Of a DNA stretch of 64,000 nt, positions 26,601 to 35,780 are shown piece after piece (positions within the stretch are counted from its first letter, which is position 1; every line of letters begins with the position of its first letter). Position numbers and translations under genes: made by a program. Source of the stretch: Igneacidithiobacillus sp041146875 (GTDB taxonomy: Bacteria; Pseudomonadota; Gammaproteobacteria; Acidithiobacillales; Acidithiobacillaceae); contig NZ_JBFRXP010000003.1 of assembly GCF_041146875.1 (NCBI RefSeq), forward strand, positions 1 through 64,000, given 5' to 3'. The notes beneath the pieces are model-generated. The model was not told the origin of the DNA and made no database searches. It worked only from the letters and a program-made list of their open reading frames with translations.

Positions 26601-27228
26601 CCATACCCTCAGCCTTATCTAAATAACGCTGAAGCTCCTTCAGCAATGGTTCGGGATCAAGAAGATCCTTGCTGCAGCGCCGTAATTCCTGCATTTCCGT
26701 GCGCGGCAAAGGCAGCAGGAAAAGGCGCAGGTAGTCCTGCAGCAACTCGAGATCCCGCTTTTCCGTATCGGTAAGCAACTGCAGGGCGAAATCATTGTTG
26801 GCGGCAAAGGCATGTTCCTGTAATACGCGCTGGGCCCAGGCGTGGATCGTATAGATTGCAGCCTGATCCATCCCTTCGCCCGCCCAGTCCAGACGGCGAG
26901 CAAGTCCTGGCCATTCCTCCGGCGGATAACTGGCACGTAGATCCAGCAAAAACTGGTCTTTGCTCGCATTGCGTTCGGCAAAGTATTCGGCTGCCTCGTG
27001 CAGACGCTGGCGCACCCGCGCGCGCAGCTCCAGGGTGGCAGCGTTGGTAAAGGTCATGACCAGAATTTCTTCCGGCAAGTAGGGTCGGTCACTGCCATGC
27101 CCAAGTACCAGGCGCAGGTACAGGGCGGCAATGGTATAGGTCTTGCCCGTGCCGGCACTGGCCTCAATCAGGCGCCGCCCTAGCGTCAGCGGAAAACTGA
27201 GGGCTTCGAGAAGATTGCCCTTGCTCAT
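23650..27228 (-). CDS. recB: Exodeoxyribonuclease V beta subunit
   Basis: The 1192-aa subunit combines a UvrD-type 3'-5' helicase (Walker A EASAGTGKTYTIAALYLRL near residue 25; ALVDEFQDTDPYQYAIF) with a C-terminal nuclease domain (KGFIDLVFCWKGRYYLLDYKSNF, carrying the metal-binding D and the DYK catalytic residues). It processes DNA ends for recombination. The complete nuclease motif indicates an active RecBCD. It overlaps recC and recD by four bases each. Confidence 0.96.
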   Translation of the reverse strand: MSKGNLLEALSFPLTLGRRLIEASAGTGKTYTIAALYLRLVLGHGSDRPYLPEEILVMTFTNAATLELRARVRQRLHEAAEYFAERNASKDQFLLDLRASYPPEEWPGLARRLDWAGEGMDQAAIYTIHAWAQRVLQEHAFAANNDFALQLLTDTEKRDLELLQDYLRLFLLPLPRTEMQELRRCSKDLLDPEPLLKELQRYLDKAEGMATGQPPAATLHLLVESATATLASLRGRLASQIDSLVEWLQELRRDKQIDGRVLQERRVREWMDALRDWTARDDIAGPALSESAWKRLSHAGMQEASRAGDSLTHSGLLLIEELAEYLDSLNEQRKLARAKILTHAVAWTDERKRRMQKEQGEFDFQGILRQLRTALQGDAGGVFARHLASKYPWALVDEFQDTDPYQYAIFDAIYRVEHAAGLLLIGDPKQAIYGFRGGDLHTYLRAQRDCGEEIYRLGRNYRSTQELMAALNTFFLRVEENRPEGVFGLRQGKENPMPYLPVDAKGREEKLFLAGEPVPALGFALLPDEVFTNKDDFTERLADACAEQVAALLLAARRGEAEFRGQKDTRVLRSSDLAVLVNTGKEANTLRTALARRGVASVYLSERQSVYESPEAADLERLLNACLAPADEDALGAALASSLLDLDWAELAALGHNDGLREERTLQFQDYGRIWRERGVLPMLLRLSQDFSLPARFLHGNAQGGERRLTNFLHLAELLQKASEKLEGEHALLRFLAEQRQTETGRDDETLLRLESDADLLRVITIHKSKGLQYPFVFLPFSLNARPDKGDSLEIADENGQCVLLPPSSEAQAQAEKERLQEDIRKLYVALTRAEFAVWVGVGRRKDAVKSALGHLILGDVEDGSGLPDVLQDFFADTPEIAISTMDLSETVSILPAQRAQTPELRPRHARRQENDWWIASYSALQRGHHSTLERLAESGDERRESEDVQLAIHPTFPPGAATGILLHDLLRWIAEQGFAAVSRNPEILRQEIERRSRGQPWAGHLALLHDWLLRILAAPLTLPDGDTLRLPDLQEYQAEMEFWLPVQSVDSSRIDAIMRDYLFPKLERPALDARRLGGMLKGFIDLVFCWKGRYYLLDYKSNFLGNTREAYQTPALQNAILAQRYELQLGLYLVALWRLLHSRGLQFEPAGALALFLRGVGETEAASIAVQPSGEFYTALEPIFTAAGADA

Positions 27229-30200
27229 ACCTTCTCAGCTTCCAAGCGTTTGGCCAGCGCCGCGCCCTGCTCCAAGGCATCCTGCAAAGGGGAGACAAAA
27301 CATCGGCGCAGTTCCAACAATTCCTGGGCGTCATCGCCCATCAGATCCTCTACCTCAGGCCAGACGCGACGAGCGTACTCATCGTGGCTGCTTTCCTGCA
27401 CGAGCTGCTGATGCGCTTTGCGCATAGCCGCCAGATCAGCAGCGGCATCATCATCCTTCCAGGCGCTGGCCAATAACGGCAGAAGCAAGGGGATTGGTCG
27501 CCGACGTGCCTCCTGTGCCAGCCGCACAAGCTGCGCAAGCTGGTCCCGAGCCACGTCCATTTCCATTGGCGGGAGCACGGCGAAGCCATTTTTATGACTC
27601 AGGAGATAGCTCGTAAGCCGATGCTCCATGGCATGCAGGGCAAGGTGTTCAACCCAGTACGGCCAGATTTTTTCTAACTCGGCGCTCTTACCTTTACCAA
27701 TTTCGCTGGCCGACCAGCGCAGCCGGAACTGCTCGCCATCGGGCTGACATCGCAGGCCGATAATCTCACCCGTCACTTCCAGTTCTGCGAAACGCAATTC
27801 CACGCCCACGGGCGGCTGCTCTTCCTCAACCTGTTGTGCGAGGGTCAGAAAGCGCTGCAGGGGCTCTTGCAGCTTACTCTGCGATTCCTCGCTGAGCAGC
27901 CACCCGAGGGTACCACTTGGCAACTCGCCCCGCCGGATCAGGCGTGCTGTCTGGCGCTCCATACTACGCACAGCCGCATCAGTGCTCTCTTCCTGCTGCA
28001 CCGCCTGAATGAGTTCGTTACGCAGTTGCCACTGCTGTAGACCGTCCAAGGCGAACGGCTCGACATCCTCGGCAAGCTCCGCTTCACTCTCGCGCAAACG
28101 CACGCCCAGCCCCTGCTGCAAGAAATAGCGGGCAGGATTTTTCCCCAATTCCTGGAGATCGCGCAGAGACAAGCGATTATCCGGCCCTTCTGCGCTGGCG
28201 TTCAGCGCGGGCGAAGGGGAAGTAGCAGGCTCATCCCACCACTCGCGCGCGTAGGTGAAATAGGGAGAGTCCTTGCCCAGATACTGGTGACTGAAGGACT
28301 GCAGAGGATACGTCGTCGTCAGCGCCGTGAGGAATGTCTCGCCGCGCAATTCTTCTCTTTCCTGTTGGGCAGACCAAATCCGCGCCAGATGGTCGCGCAA
28401 CTGTGCTACCAAAACCGAGGGCGGTTCTTCGCTGTCGTCGCGGGGGCTGCGGCCACTCCAAAAGATTTGCAGGGAATCGCGGGCGGAGAGCAGCGCCTCG
28501 AGGAAGAGATAGCGATCATCCTCCCGCCGGGAGCGATCGCCGGGGCGATAATCCGCACGTAAAAGATCAAATTCGGGCAGAATCTGCCGCCGCGGGTAGT
28601 CTTTTTCGTCCATGCCCAGCAGATAGATGCGGCGGAAGGGAATTGCTCGCATGGGCATAAGCGTGGCAAAGGTAATACCGCCGGAGAAAAAGGCAGCACT
28701 CTGGGTCGCCTTAACGTCGATCGCGGCACGCCAGGCCGTGGCGACAATCTCCAGAGAAAGAGGGCTTATCAGATCCGCCGCAGCACACTCCTCGCCCCAA
28801 GCCAGCAAGGCATCCTGCGCAAGTAAGAGTAGTGTCTGCTCGCCTTCTTCCTGAGCAAGAAAAAAATTTGCCAAGAGTTCCGACAGATTGCGCTGCCAGA
28901 CTTCCGGCGTGGCCGCTTGCTGCAGGCGTCGCTGCCAGCGGGAGAGTGTTTCCAGTAGCTGAATGAACTGCGCCAGGTGTTCCGCAGCATCCACCGGCAA
29001 ATAACTGGGTTCCACGTCCCAACAGGCGTCGCCGTGGCCAACTGCATACCCCAGAAAGAGGCGTTGCAGGGCAAAAAGCCAGGTATGCGCGTCCTGACTT
29101 TCGACACTCAGGCCCAAATCCTGACGCTGCTTTCCATCCAGGCCCCAGCGCGCGCCCGCTTTTTCTAGCCAGGAGCGCAGCAGCGGTACATCCTCGGTGC
29201 CGATGCCAAAGCGGTGCCGCAGGGCCGGTACATCGAGCAGATCCCAGAGCATGCTGGCGGGCAAGCGGGATTGCGGCAGGCTGAGCAACAGATCCAAAGC
29301 GCGGAAGAGGGAGTTTTCCTGCATCGTTGGTGCATCAACAATGCGGAACGGCAAATGGCGGGAATCCCGTTGCTCGTAGCGGCCAAAGACAGCATCGATA
29401 CGCGCTGCGTAGATATCCAATGCGGGGACCATGACCAGGATGTCGCGTGGATGCAGACTTTCATCCAGGCGCAGGGCCTCGAGGATCTGATCCTGCAAGA
29501 CCTCCAGCTCACGCAGGGGGCCGTGGGCAACATGAAAACGCAGGGAATCGTCGCGAGAGAGATCAATGGGCCCCCACAGCTCCCGGCTTTCGGAAATCGG
29601 GCGCAGGGCAAGGATGTCATCTTGTAATTGCTGTAAAAGCGTCTGGGTGCCTCCTGGCTGAAACAACTCGATACGCTCATCCGTAGCCCGTAGCTGCAGC
29701 TCGCTCGCCGTAATTTCCAGGGCGGCGAGATAATCTCGCCCGGTCTTGCCCCAGGCGGCCAGCAGCGGGTGCCCGTATTCGATCAGATCGCTCGGGGCAG
29801 ACGCACTGCGCGCTCGCTTGCGTCCGCGTGACTCGCGACGTAGCAGATCGTGCCCGGTAACAATGTCGCCCCAGTAATAAGAACAGGGATCAAGCACCAG
29901 AATCAGCACCGGCAAATGCTCTGCCAGTGCCGCCAGGGCGAGCAGGGTCTGCTGTGGCAAAGACGAGATGCCAAAGACGATAAGACGTTGTGGCAGACCA
30001 ACGATATTCGTGCCGTCTTGCACACTAGCGAGAAACTGCCGATGAATGTCCGCACGTGACACCCCGGCCGTTGCGCTTGCCTGCAAGTCGGCAAGTAGCG
30101 CCCGCCAGAGTCGCGCCTGCCATTGCTGCGTGGCGGGCATGGGCCGTTCGTTACCATCCAATCCCGGCAGGGTATTCCGCCCCGCTTCCCAGGCGGCCAA

Positions 30201-30644
30201 CCAATCGGCGCGATATACCTGATACTGATCGTAGAGGTCCGCGACCTTTTCGGCCAATTGAAAACGCCGGCGTCCTTGCGTATCGCTCTGCAGATAGTGC
30301 CGCAAAGGCGCATAGATCGGGTCGTGTAACTCTTGCAGCAAGCGAAAAATGCGCCAGCGCAGGCGCTCTTTGTCGAAGGGCGAGGTCTCGGGCACGGCAT
30401 CGCGCCCGAGCACGGCACGGTAGGCGCGCCAGAGGAATTGCGCCGGGAGAAGGAAATCCAGACCAGCGGCGATCCCTTGCGCAGCAAACCCGAGCTTCAA
30501 CCATTCCGCCACGCCGTTACTCTGCACCAGGATGGTTTCGTGGGCGAGGGGCGAAAGGGGCTGCCGCGCACACCACTGCACCAGCAGCTCACGTAGATCT
30601 TCCGAACGTTGGCTGTGGACGAGGGTGAGCTGGCTCGCCGCCAT
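27225..30644 (-). CDS. recC: Exodeoxyribonuclease V gamma subunit
   Basis: The 1139-aa RecC subunit recognises Chi in the RecBCD complex. It lacks helicase motifs but has the typical N-terminus (LTLVHSQRSEDLRELL) and the conserved segments LPQRLIVFGISSLPQQTL, LMPMRAIPFRRIYLLGMDEKDYPR and SLRDLQELGKNPARYFLQQGLGV. It is the first recBCD gene, one base after pgsA, so the recombination genes may be read from the uvrC-pgsA promoter upstream. Confidence 0.95.
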   Translation of the reverse strand: MAASQLTLVHSQRSEDLRELLVQWCARQPLSPLAHETILVQSNGVAEWLKLGFAAQGIAAGLDFLLPAQFLWRAYRAVLGRDAVPETSPFDKERLRWRIFRLLQELHDPIYAPLRHYLQSDTQGRRRFQLAEKVADLYDQYQVYRADWLAAWEAGRNTLPGLDGNERPMPATQQWQARLWRALLADLQASATAGVSRADIHRQFLASVQDGTNIVGLPQRLIVFGISSLPQQTLLALAALAEHLPVLILVLDPCSYYWGDIVTGHDLLRRESRGRKRARSASAPSDLIEYGHPLLAAWGKTGRDYLAALEITASELQLRATDERIELFQPGGTQTLLQQLQDDILALRPISESRELWGPIDLSRDDSLRFHVAHGPLRELEVLQDQILEALRLDESLHPRDILVMVPALDIYAARIDAVFGRYEQRDSRHLPFRIVDAPTMQENSLFRALDLLLSLPQSRLPASMLWDLLDVPALRHRFGIGTEDVPLLRSWLEKAGARWGLDGKQRQDLGLSVESQDAHTWLFALQRLFLGYAVGHGDACWDVEPSYLPVDAAEHLAQFIQLLETLSRWQRRLQQAATPEVWQRNLSELLANFFLAQEEGEQTLLLLAQDALLAWGEECAAADLISPLSLEIVATAWRAAIDVKATQSAAFFSGGITFATLMPMRAIPFRRIYLLGMDEKDYPRRQILPEFDLLRADYRPGDRSRREDDRYLFLEALLSARDSLQIFWSGRSPRDDSEEPPSVLVAQLRDHLARIWSAQQEREELRGETFLTALTTTYPLQSFSHQYLGKDSPYFTYAREWWDEPATSPSPALNASAEGPDNRLSLRDLQELGKNPARYFLQQGLGVRLRESEAELAEDVEPFALDGLQQWQLRNELIQAVQQEESTDAAVRSMERQTARLIRRGELPSGTLGWLLSEESQSKLQEPLQRFLTLAQQVEEEQPPVGVELRFAELEVTGEIIGLRCQPDGEQFRLRWSASEIGKGKSAELEKIWPYWVEHLALHAMEHRLTSYLLSHKNGFAVLPPMEMDVARDQLAQLVRLAQEARRRPIPLLLPLLASAWKDDDAAADLAAMRKAHQQLVQESSHDEYARRVWPEVEDLMGDDAQELLELRRCFVSPLQDALEQGAALAKRLEAEKV

Positions 30645-30645
30645 A

Positions 30646-31227
30646 TCAGTGGCCGGCAGCCTGTTTACCCATCAAGCTCGGCCAAGCAGCCCGCAGGTAA
30701 TCGACCATGCTCCACAGCGTCATGGCCGCCGCCAGCAAGAGCAGGGCTATGCCGATGTCCCGGGCAAGAACACCCCACGCCACCGGCCCGGAATAGAGCA
30801 AAAACACGATCGCCAGCATTTGCAGAGTGGCCTTGATCTTGCCGAGCCAGGATACGGAGACCTTCTTGCGCTCGCCAATCTCGGCCATCCACTCACGCAG
30901 CGCCGATACCGTAATTTCGCGACCAACAATGATGCTGGTGAGAATGCCGGCAAGGATTGCGGGCATTTCCCCACTGGCGCAGATCAGGACTAGGGCCGTA
31001 GCGACCATGAGCTTGTCGGCAACGGGATCGAGAAACGTACCAAAGGGCGAGACGCCATTGTAGCGACGCGCCAGGTAGCCATCGGCCCAGTCGGTAAGGG
31101 CGGCAAAGGCAAAGATGGCGGTGGCCCCATAGCTACGCGACGCCCCGCCGAGAAAAAACAGTAGAACAAAGACCGGGATCAGCACAATCCGCAGCGTGGT
31201 CAGAAAATTCGGCAGACGTGCCATCAT
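30646..31227 (-). CDS. pgsA: CDP-diacylglycerol-glycerol-3-phosphate 3-phosphatidyltransferase
   Basis: The 193-aa inner membrane enzyme makes phosphatidylglycerol phosphate. It carries the complete CDP-alcohol phosphotransferase motif, DWADGYLARRYNG followed by GTFLDPVADK, with the acidic residues in the D-x2-DG-x2-AR-x8-G-x3-D-x3-D pattern. The ATG overlaps the uvrC stop, the well-known uvrC-pgsA arrangement of proteobacteria. Confidence 0.95.
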   Translation of the reverse strand: MMARLPNFLTTLRIVLIPVFVLLFFLGGASRSYGATAIFAFAALTDWADGYLARRYNGVSPFGTFLDPVADKLMVATALVLICASGEMPAILAGILTSIIVGREITVSALREWMAEIGERKKVSVSWLGKIKATLQMLAIVFLLYSGPVAWGVLARDIGIALLLLAAAMTLWSMVDYLRAAWPSLMGKQAAGH

Positions 31228-33101
31228 GCCCGCGCTCCTGGATGAAAATGGTCATAAATACGCTCGGCCAGCTCGCGGCGAATGCCTTCCACCCGCTGCA
31301 AATCATCGACTCCCGCGTCACGGATGCCACGCAGGCCGCCAAAGCGGCGCAACAGCGCGCCGCGTCGCTTGGGACCAATCCCACCGATCGCGTCCAGTTC
31401 CGACTCCTGCCGTGCCTTGGACCGCCGCGCCCGATGGCCGGTGATGGCAAAGCGATGTGCCTCGTCGCGGATCTCCTGAATCACCAGCAGGGCGGGATCG
31501 TCTGGCGCCAATTGCCGCGGCGCCGACCACTGCGGGGCATGCAACGACTCCAGGCCCGGACGCCGACTGGTACCCTTGGACACCCCACAGAGCTGAATGC
31601 TATCAATACCTAATTCGGCAAGCGCGGCAACAGCGCGTGCCAATTGCGCCGGCCCACCATCAATAAAGACGATCTCCGGCAGACTCTGCCCCTCGTCCTG
31701 CAAACGCAGGTAACGACGCAATACCGCCTGTTCCATGGCTGCGTAGTCGTCCCCCGGGGTGATGTCCTTGATGTTGAAACGACGGTAGGCATCCTTGCGC
31801 GCGCCGTCGGCATCGAAGACTACGCAGGAGGCCGTAGCCGCCTCGCCGCGGGTATGACTGATGTCAAAGCACTCCATACGCTGCGGCGTATCCTCAAGGC
31901 CGAAAAGATCGCGCAAAAGCTCCATGCGGCGACGTCCCTGACCGGCATTTTGCACTCGTGCGCGCAGGGCCAGACGCGCGTTAGTCTCGGCCATCTGCAT
32001 CCAGCGCTTACGTGGACCGCGCTGCGGCTGGTCAATGAGCACTTTGCGGCCGGCCAGTTCGCTCAATGCCTCCTGCAGGGCCGCAACACCACGCGGTAAG
32101 AGATTCAGAAGCAGGTTACCGGGGATCTCGCGATCGGCATAATACTGACTGAGGAAAGCCGCCATCATCTCGGCGCCACGCGCGCCCTCGGCATGCCTGG
32201 GGAAGATCGAGCACCCACCCAACTGCCGTCCATGGCGCAGGAAACTCAGGTACACGCACCACTGCCCGTTTTCCTCGACAGCCGCGAGTACGTCAAAATC
32301 ACCACCGCCAGACTGCGCCACATACTGGCGCTCCTGAATCTTGGACAAGGCCGCCACTTGATCGCGCAGCTTGGCGGCCTCCTCAAAGGCGAGATTTTCG
32401 GCGGCGGCCTGCATGCGGCTTTGCAAACCTTGTAGCACCTCGTCGCTGCGCCCCTGCAAAAACTGCAAGGTCGCGTTAACATCGGCAGCATAATCTTCTT
32501 GGCTGACATGGCCCACACAAGGGCCGCTGCAGCGACGAATCTGATAGTGCAGGCACGCACGGCTGCGGTTGCTGAATACACTGTCTTCACAGGTGCGGAG
32601 ACGGAAGGCCTTCTGCAATAGCAGCATACTCTCGCGCAAGGCACTCACCGCCGGATAGGGGCCAAAGTACTGGCCCTTGGCGCGCTGTGCGCCACGGTGT
32701 AAACCCATGCGCGGAAACTCGCTGCTGGTCTCGATGAAGAGATAGGGATAGCTTTTGTCGTCCCGCAGTAGGATGTTGTAGGGCGGGTGATGGCGCTTGA
32801 TGAGCTGCGCCTCGAGCACCAGAGCCTCGGTTTCGGTGTGAGTGTGGATGACTTCGACGCGCTCCACCTGTCCGAGCATGGCCACGGTTTTTGGACTATG
32901 GCGGTTTTTGTGAAAGTAGGAACTAACCCGCCGTTTCAGATTGCGCGCCTTGCCCACATACAGAATCTGCCCGGCGCCGGAGAACATCTGGTAAATGCCT
33001 GGCCCAGCACTCAACTGGCGCAGAAAATCCGCAAGGACGAAGGGTTGCTCCGCCTCTTGCAAAATTGTGCCCTCGTCCGCTTCAGTCGGTCTGGCTTTCA
33101 T
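31224..33101 (-). CDS. uvrC: Excinuclease ABC subunit C
   Basis: The protein (625 aa from the ATG at 33101) has the N-terminal GIY-YIG nuclease (GPGIYQMFSGAGQILYVGKARNLKRR), a four-cysteine-like segment (CVGHVSQEDYAADV region), a UVR domain, an RNase H-like nuclease with ECFDISHTRGE, and C-terminal helix-hairpin-helix repeats (IGGIGPKRRGALLRRFG). It makes both incisions in nucleotide excision repair with UvrAB; uvrB lies elsewhere in this window at 46470. The 5' end overlaps the DUF971 gene by 20 bp; a longer start at 33152 would overlap further. Confidence 0.94.
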   Translation of the reverse strand: MKARPTEADEGTILQEAEQPFVLADFLRQLSAGPGIYQMFSGAGQILYVGKARNLKRRVSSYFHKNRHSPKTVAMLGQVERVEVIHTHTETEALVLEAQLIKRHHPPYNILLRDDKSYPYLFIETSSEFPRMGLHRGAQRAKGQYFGPYPAVSALRESMLLLQKAFRLRTCEDSVFSNRSRACLHYQIRRCSGPCVGHVSQEDYAADVNATLQFLQGRSDEVLQGLQSRMQAAAENLAFEEAAKLRDQVAALSKIQERQYVAQSGGGDFDVLAAVEENGQWCVYLSFLRHGRQLGGCSIFPRHAEGARGAEMMAAFLSQYYADREIPGNLLLNLLPRGVAALQEALSELAGRKVLIDQPQRGPRKRWMQMAETNARLALRARVQNAGQGRRRMELLRDLFGLEDTPQRMECFDISHTRGEAATASCVVFDADGARKDAYRRFNIKDITPGDDYAAMEQAVLRRYLRLQDEGQSLPEIVFIDGGPAQLARAVAALAELGIDSIQLCGVSKGTSRRPGLESLHAPQWSAPRQLAPDDPALLVIQEIRDEAHRFAITGHRARRSKARQESELDAIGGIGPKRRGALLRRFGGLRGIRDAGVDDLQRVEGIRRELAERIYDHFHPGARA

Positions 33102-33390
33102 CGAGGCGACGCAGATAGTCCCAAGTGTAGATGCCGGTTCCATGTCCATCACTAAAGTGTAGCTGCACGGCGTAATTGCCGACAGGCTGGACGTCCACCA
33201 GATTCACGTCTTCCTTGCCGGTAATGGTTTGGGCCTGCTCCGGCGTATGCCCCTTGCATTCGGCGCAGGGGCACTCAACGCGCAGATGCTCGAAAGACAA
33301 GCGACTGGTGTGGCCATCGCCCCACTCAATCTCCATCACCTTGCTGAGCATGAGGGGACGAATTTCGATGGGCTGGGTACGCGCTGACAT
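33082..33390 (-). CDS. DUF971 protein
   Basis: The 102-aa protein matches DUF971: EIEWGDGHTSRLSFEHLRVECPCAECKGH then VQLHFSDGHGTGIYTWDYLRRL. The CPCAEC cysteines may bind metal. Relatives are found fused to or near iron-sulfur assembly or gamma-butyrobetaine hydroxylase-type domains. It precedes uvrC with overlap and is divergent from efp. Confidence 0.88.
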   Translation of the reverse strand: MSARTQPIEIRPLMLSKVMEIEWGDGHTSRLSFEHLRVECPCAECKGHTPEQAQTITGKEDVNLVDVQPVGNYAVQLHFSDGHGTGIYTWDYLRRLDESQTD

Positions 33391-33469
33391 GAAGGGCCTC
33401 GCTGGTCAGGATAAGGGCTCTAGGGTACAATCCGCGCCCAGCAAAGGGAATGCTTTACAGGACTGTGTT

Positions 33470-34030
33470 ATGAAAATCTCCGCCTTCGATATCCGCCCCG
33501 GCAACATCCTCGAATACGAAAAGGGCCTGTGGCGCGTGCTCAAGACCGATTTCGTCAAACCTGGCAAAGGCGGCGCCTTTGTGCAGGTAGAAATGAAGAA
33601 CATCGAGACTGGCACCAAAACCAACCAGCGCTTCCGTTCGGAAGAGAAGATGGAGAAGGCAGTCGTCGAGCCACGCAAGATGCAGTATCTCTACAATGAT
33701 GGCACCGGTTATGTCTTCATGGATAATGAGAATTTTGAGCAGATGACCTTGAGCGAGGACCTGTTGGAAGGGCAAACTGGCTACCTGCTGCCCAACACCG
33801 AGATCCAGGTCAACCTGCATAATGAGCGCCCCATTGGCGTAGAGCTACCATCGGTAGTGATTCTGGAAGTCGTCGAAACCGAACCCTCCATTAAGGGGCA
33901 AACCGCCACCGGCTCCTATAAACCCGCACGCATGGAAACCGACATCACCGTGCAGGTACCGCAGTTTGTGAACGCCGGCGAGAAAATCCGCGTCAATACG
34001 GCCGACGGCGCCTACATCGACCGCGCCTGA
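33470..34030 (+). CDS. efp: Translation elongation factor P
   Basis: The 186-aa factor relieves ribosome stalling at polyproline. Start is the ATG at 33470, giving MKISAFDIRPGNILEYE; longer frames run into the divergent gene. The loop KPGKGGAF carries K33, the position that EpmA/EpmB beta-lysylate in enterobacteria; those enzymes are not in the window, so modification is inference. The gene is monocistronic and followed by a strong terminator. Confidence 0.96.
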   Translation: MKISAFDIRPGNILEYEKGLWRVLKTDFVKPGKGGAFVQVEMKNIETGTKTNQRFRSEEKMEKAVVEPRKMQYLYNDGTGYVFMDNENFEQMTLSEDLLEGQTGYLLPNTEIQVNLHNERPIGVELPSVVILEVVETEPSIKGQTATGSYKPARMETDITVQVPQFVNAGEKIRVNTADGAYIDRA

Positions 34031-34049
34031 GTCGGGTCACAATACACGC

Positions 34050-34078
34050 AAAGAGCCCGCCAATATGGCGGGCTCTTT
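34050..34078. terminator. Terminator after efp (bidirectional)
   Basis: AAAGAGCCCGCC and GGCGGGCTCTTT form a perfect 12-bp stem around AATAT, followed by TTTGTT on the plus strand and an A-rich 5' side that gives T's on the minus strand. It lies 19 bp past the efp stop and 25 bp from the ftsB stop, so it can serve both convergent genes. Confidence 0.92.
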
Positions 34079-34103
34079 GTTGGCAGAGCATCAAAACTAA
34101 AAA

Positions 34104-34457
34104 TTAGGAATTGCTCGGCGACGATTTCGGAATCACCCAAACGAAGATCTCGTTTTTACCTACTAGGCCCAAATTACGCCGCGCCAGACCGGCAACGGCG
34201 CCGGAGTCGTTTTGTAGGCTCAGAACCTCGGCAGCAAGTTTATCGTTGCGCTTTTCCAGTGCCTGTACCGTGGTATTCCGTTGCTCCACCTGGGAATGTA
34301 TCTGCGCTACCGTCCACCAGCTGCCAGCACCAAACCAAAGAAAGTACTGCAACCCGACTAGGCCAGCGAGTAGGAGCAAATCAACACGAGCCAGCCCGCC
34401 AATGCGGGAAACCGCAGCCCGAGCCGAATCTATCGAAGTATCCCAAACGACAGCCAT
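34104..34457 (-). CDS. ftsB: FtsB-like cell division protein
   Basis: This 117-aa protein has a single membrane helix (LLLLAGLVGLQYFLWFG) and a coiled coil (VEQRNTTVQALEKRNDKLAAEV), then the conserved ARRNLGLVGKNEIFVWVIP region of FtsB. FtsB links FtsL and FtsQ in the divisome. It follows eno, the usual neighbour of ftsB in gammaproteobacteria, which supports the call. The N-terminal cytoplasmic part is longer than in Escherichia coli. Confidence 0.9.
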   Translation of the reverse strand: MAVVWDTSIDSARAAVSRIGGLARVDLLLLAGLVGLQYFLWFGAGSWWTVAQIHSQVEQRNTTVQALEKRNDKLAAEVLSLQNDSGAVAGLARRNLGLVGKNEIFVWVIPKSSPSNS

Positions 34458-34499
34458 ATCATCCTTTGCTACAAAACGTTACCGATGTTTCTCGCAGTA

Positions 34500-35780
34500 T
34501 TAGTCTAAATTGTAAAAAGCCGCAAGCCCAGGGAAGCGCGCGGCATCGGCCAGCTCCTCTTCGATGCGCAGCAACCGGTTGTATTTCGAGACGCGATCGG
34601 TACGTGATAGCGATCCCGTCTTGATCTGTCCACAGCCAGTAGCCACCGCCAAATCCGCCAGGGTGGTATCCTCGGTCTCTCCCGAACGATGCGAGACAAT
34701 AGCGGTGTAGCAATGGGTCTTCGCCATCTCGATGGCGGCCAAAGTCTCCGTCAAGGTGCCGATCTGATTAAGTTTGATGAGGATACTATTACCCACTCCG
34801 CGGTCGATCCCCTCCCGCAGAATGCTGGTGTTGGTGACGAAGATATCATCGCCTACCAACTGCAAACGGTCGCCAAGACGGTCGGTAAGCTGCACCCAGC
34901 CTTCCCAATCGTTTTGATCCATACCGTCTTCAATGCTGATGACGGGGTAGCGATCGACCAAATCATTGAGGTAGTCGACGAATTGGCTGCTATCCAAAGA
35001 ACGTCCTTCGCTGGACAGATGGTATTTACCCTCTTTATAAAACTCGCTCGACGCTGCATCCATACCCAACCAAACGTCCTCACCGGGGGTGTAGCCAGCC
35101 TGGGTGATCGCCTCAACGAGCAGCTCCAGGGCCGCCTCGTTGGAGGGAAGATTAGGGGCAAAACCACCCTCGTCGCCGACGGTGGTCGCCAGACCACGGC
35201 CATGCAAGACCGACTTCAAGCGGTGAAAGACCTCGACGCCCATTTGCAACGCCTCGGAGAAGGACTCCGCGCCAGCGGGAATGATCATGAACTCCTGCAT
35301 ATCGATGGCGTTGTCGGCATGCGCGCCACCGTTGATCACGTTCATCATCGGTACTGGCAACTGGATGGGCCCCAGGCCACCGATATAGCGATACAAGGGC
35401 AGACCAAGGGAGCGCGCGGCAGCGTGGGCGCAGGCCAAAGAAACACTAAGAATGGCGTTGGCGCCCAGGCGCGACTTGTTGGCAGTGCCATCCAGCGCAC
35501 AAAGCTCCGCGTCGATGTCCGTCTGGTTTTCCACCTCCATACCCAGAAGCAGGTCCTGAATCTCACCGTTGACGTTTTCTACCGCCTTGCGCACGCCCTT
35601 ACCACCATAACGCTCGCCCCCATCGCGCAGTTCTACGGCCTCGCGCTCGCCAGTGGAGGCGCCACTGGGAACAATGGCGCGGCCCATGGCGCCGTTTTCG
35701 AGGGTTACTTCGGCTTCGACAGTGGGATTACCACGGGAATCAAGCACTTCCCGGGCATGGATCTGGACGATGGCGGTCAT
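34500..35780 (-). CDS. eno: Enolase
   Basis: The 426-aa enzyme converts 2-phosphoglycerate to phosphoenolpyruvate. Family motifs are VLDSRGNPTVEAEV at the N-terminus, VPMMNVINGGAHADN, GDDIFVTN, LIKLNQIGTLTETLAAI and SHRSGETEDTTLADLAVA. Its ATG overlaps the kdsA stop by four bases. The pyrG-kdsA-eno-ftsB order is a typical proteobacterial set. Confidence 0.97.
   Translation of the reverse strand: MTAIVQIHAREVLDSRGNPTVEAEVTLENGAMGRAIVPSGASTGEREAVELRDGGERYGGKGVRKAVENVNGEIQDLLLGMEVENQTDIDAELCALDGTANKSRLGANAILSVSLACAHAAARSLGLPLYRYIGGLGPIQLPVPMMNVINGGAHADNAIDMQEFMIIPAGAESFSEALQMGVEVFHRLKSVLHGRGLATTVGDEGGFAPNLPSNEAALELLVEAITQAGYTPGEDVWLGMDAASSEFYKEGKYHLSSEGRSLDSSQFVDYLNDLVDRYPVISIEDGMDQNDWEGWVQLTDRLGDRLQLVGDDIFVTNTSILREGIDRGVGNSILIKLNQIGTLTETLAAIEMAKTHCYTAIVSHRSGETEDTTLADLAVATGCGQIKTGSLSRTDRVSKYNRLLRIEEELADAARFPGLAAFYNLD

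Noticed and set aside
33176..33469. N-terminal extension of elongation factor P
   Set aside because: It runs antisense through the DUF971 gene; the family begins at the ATG 33470.
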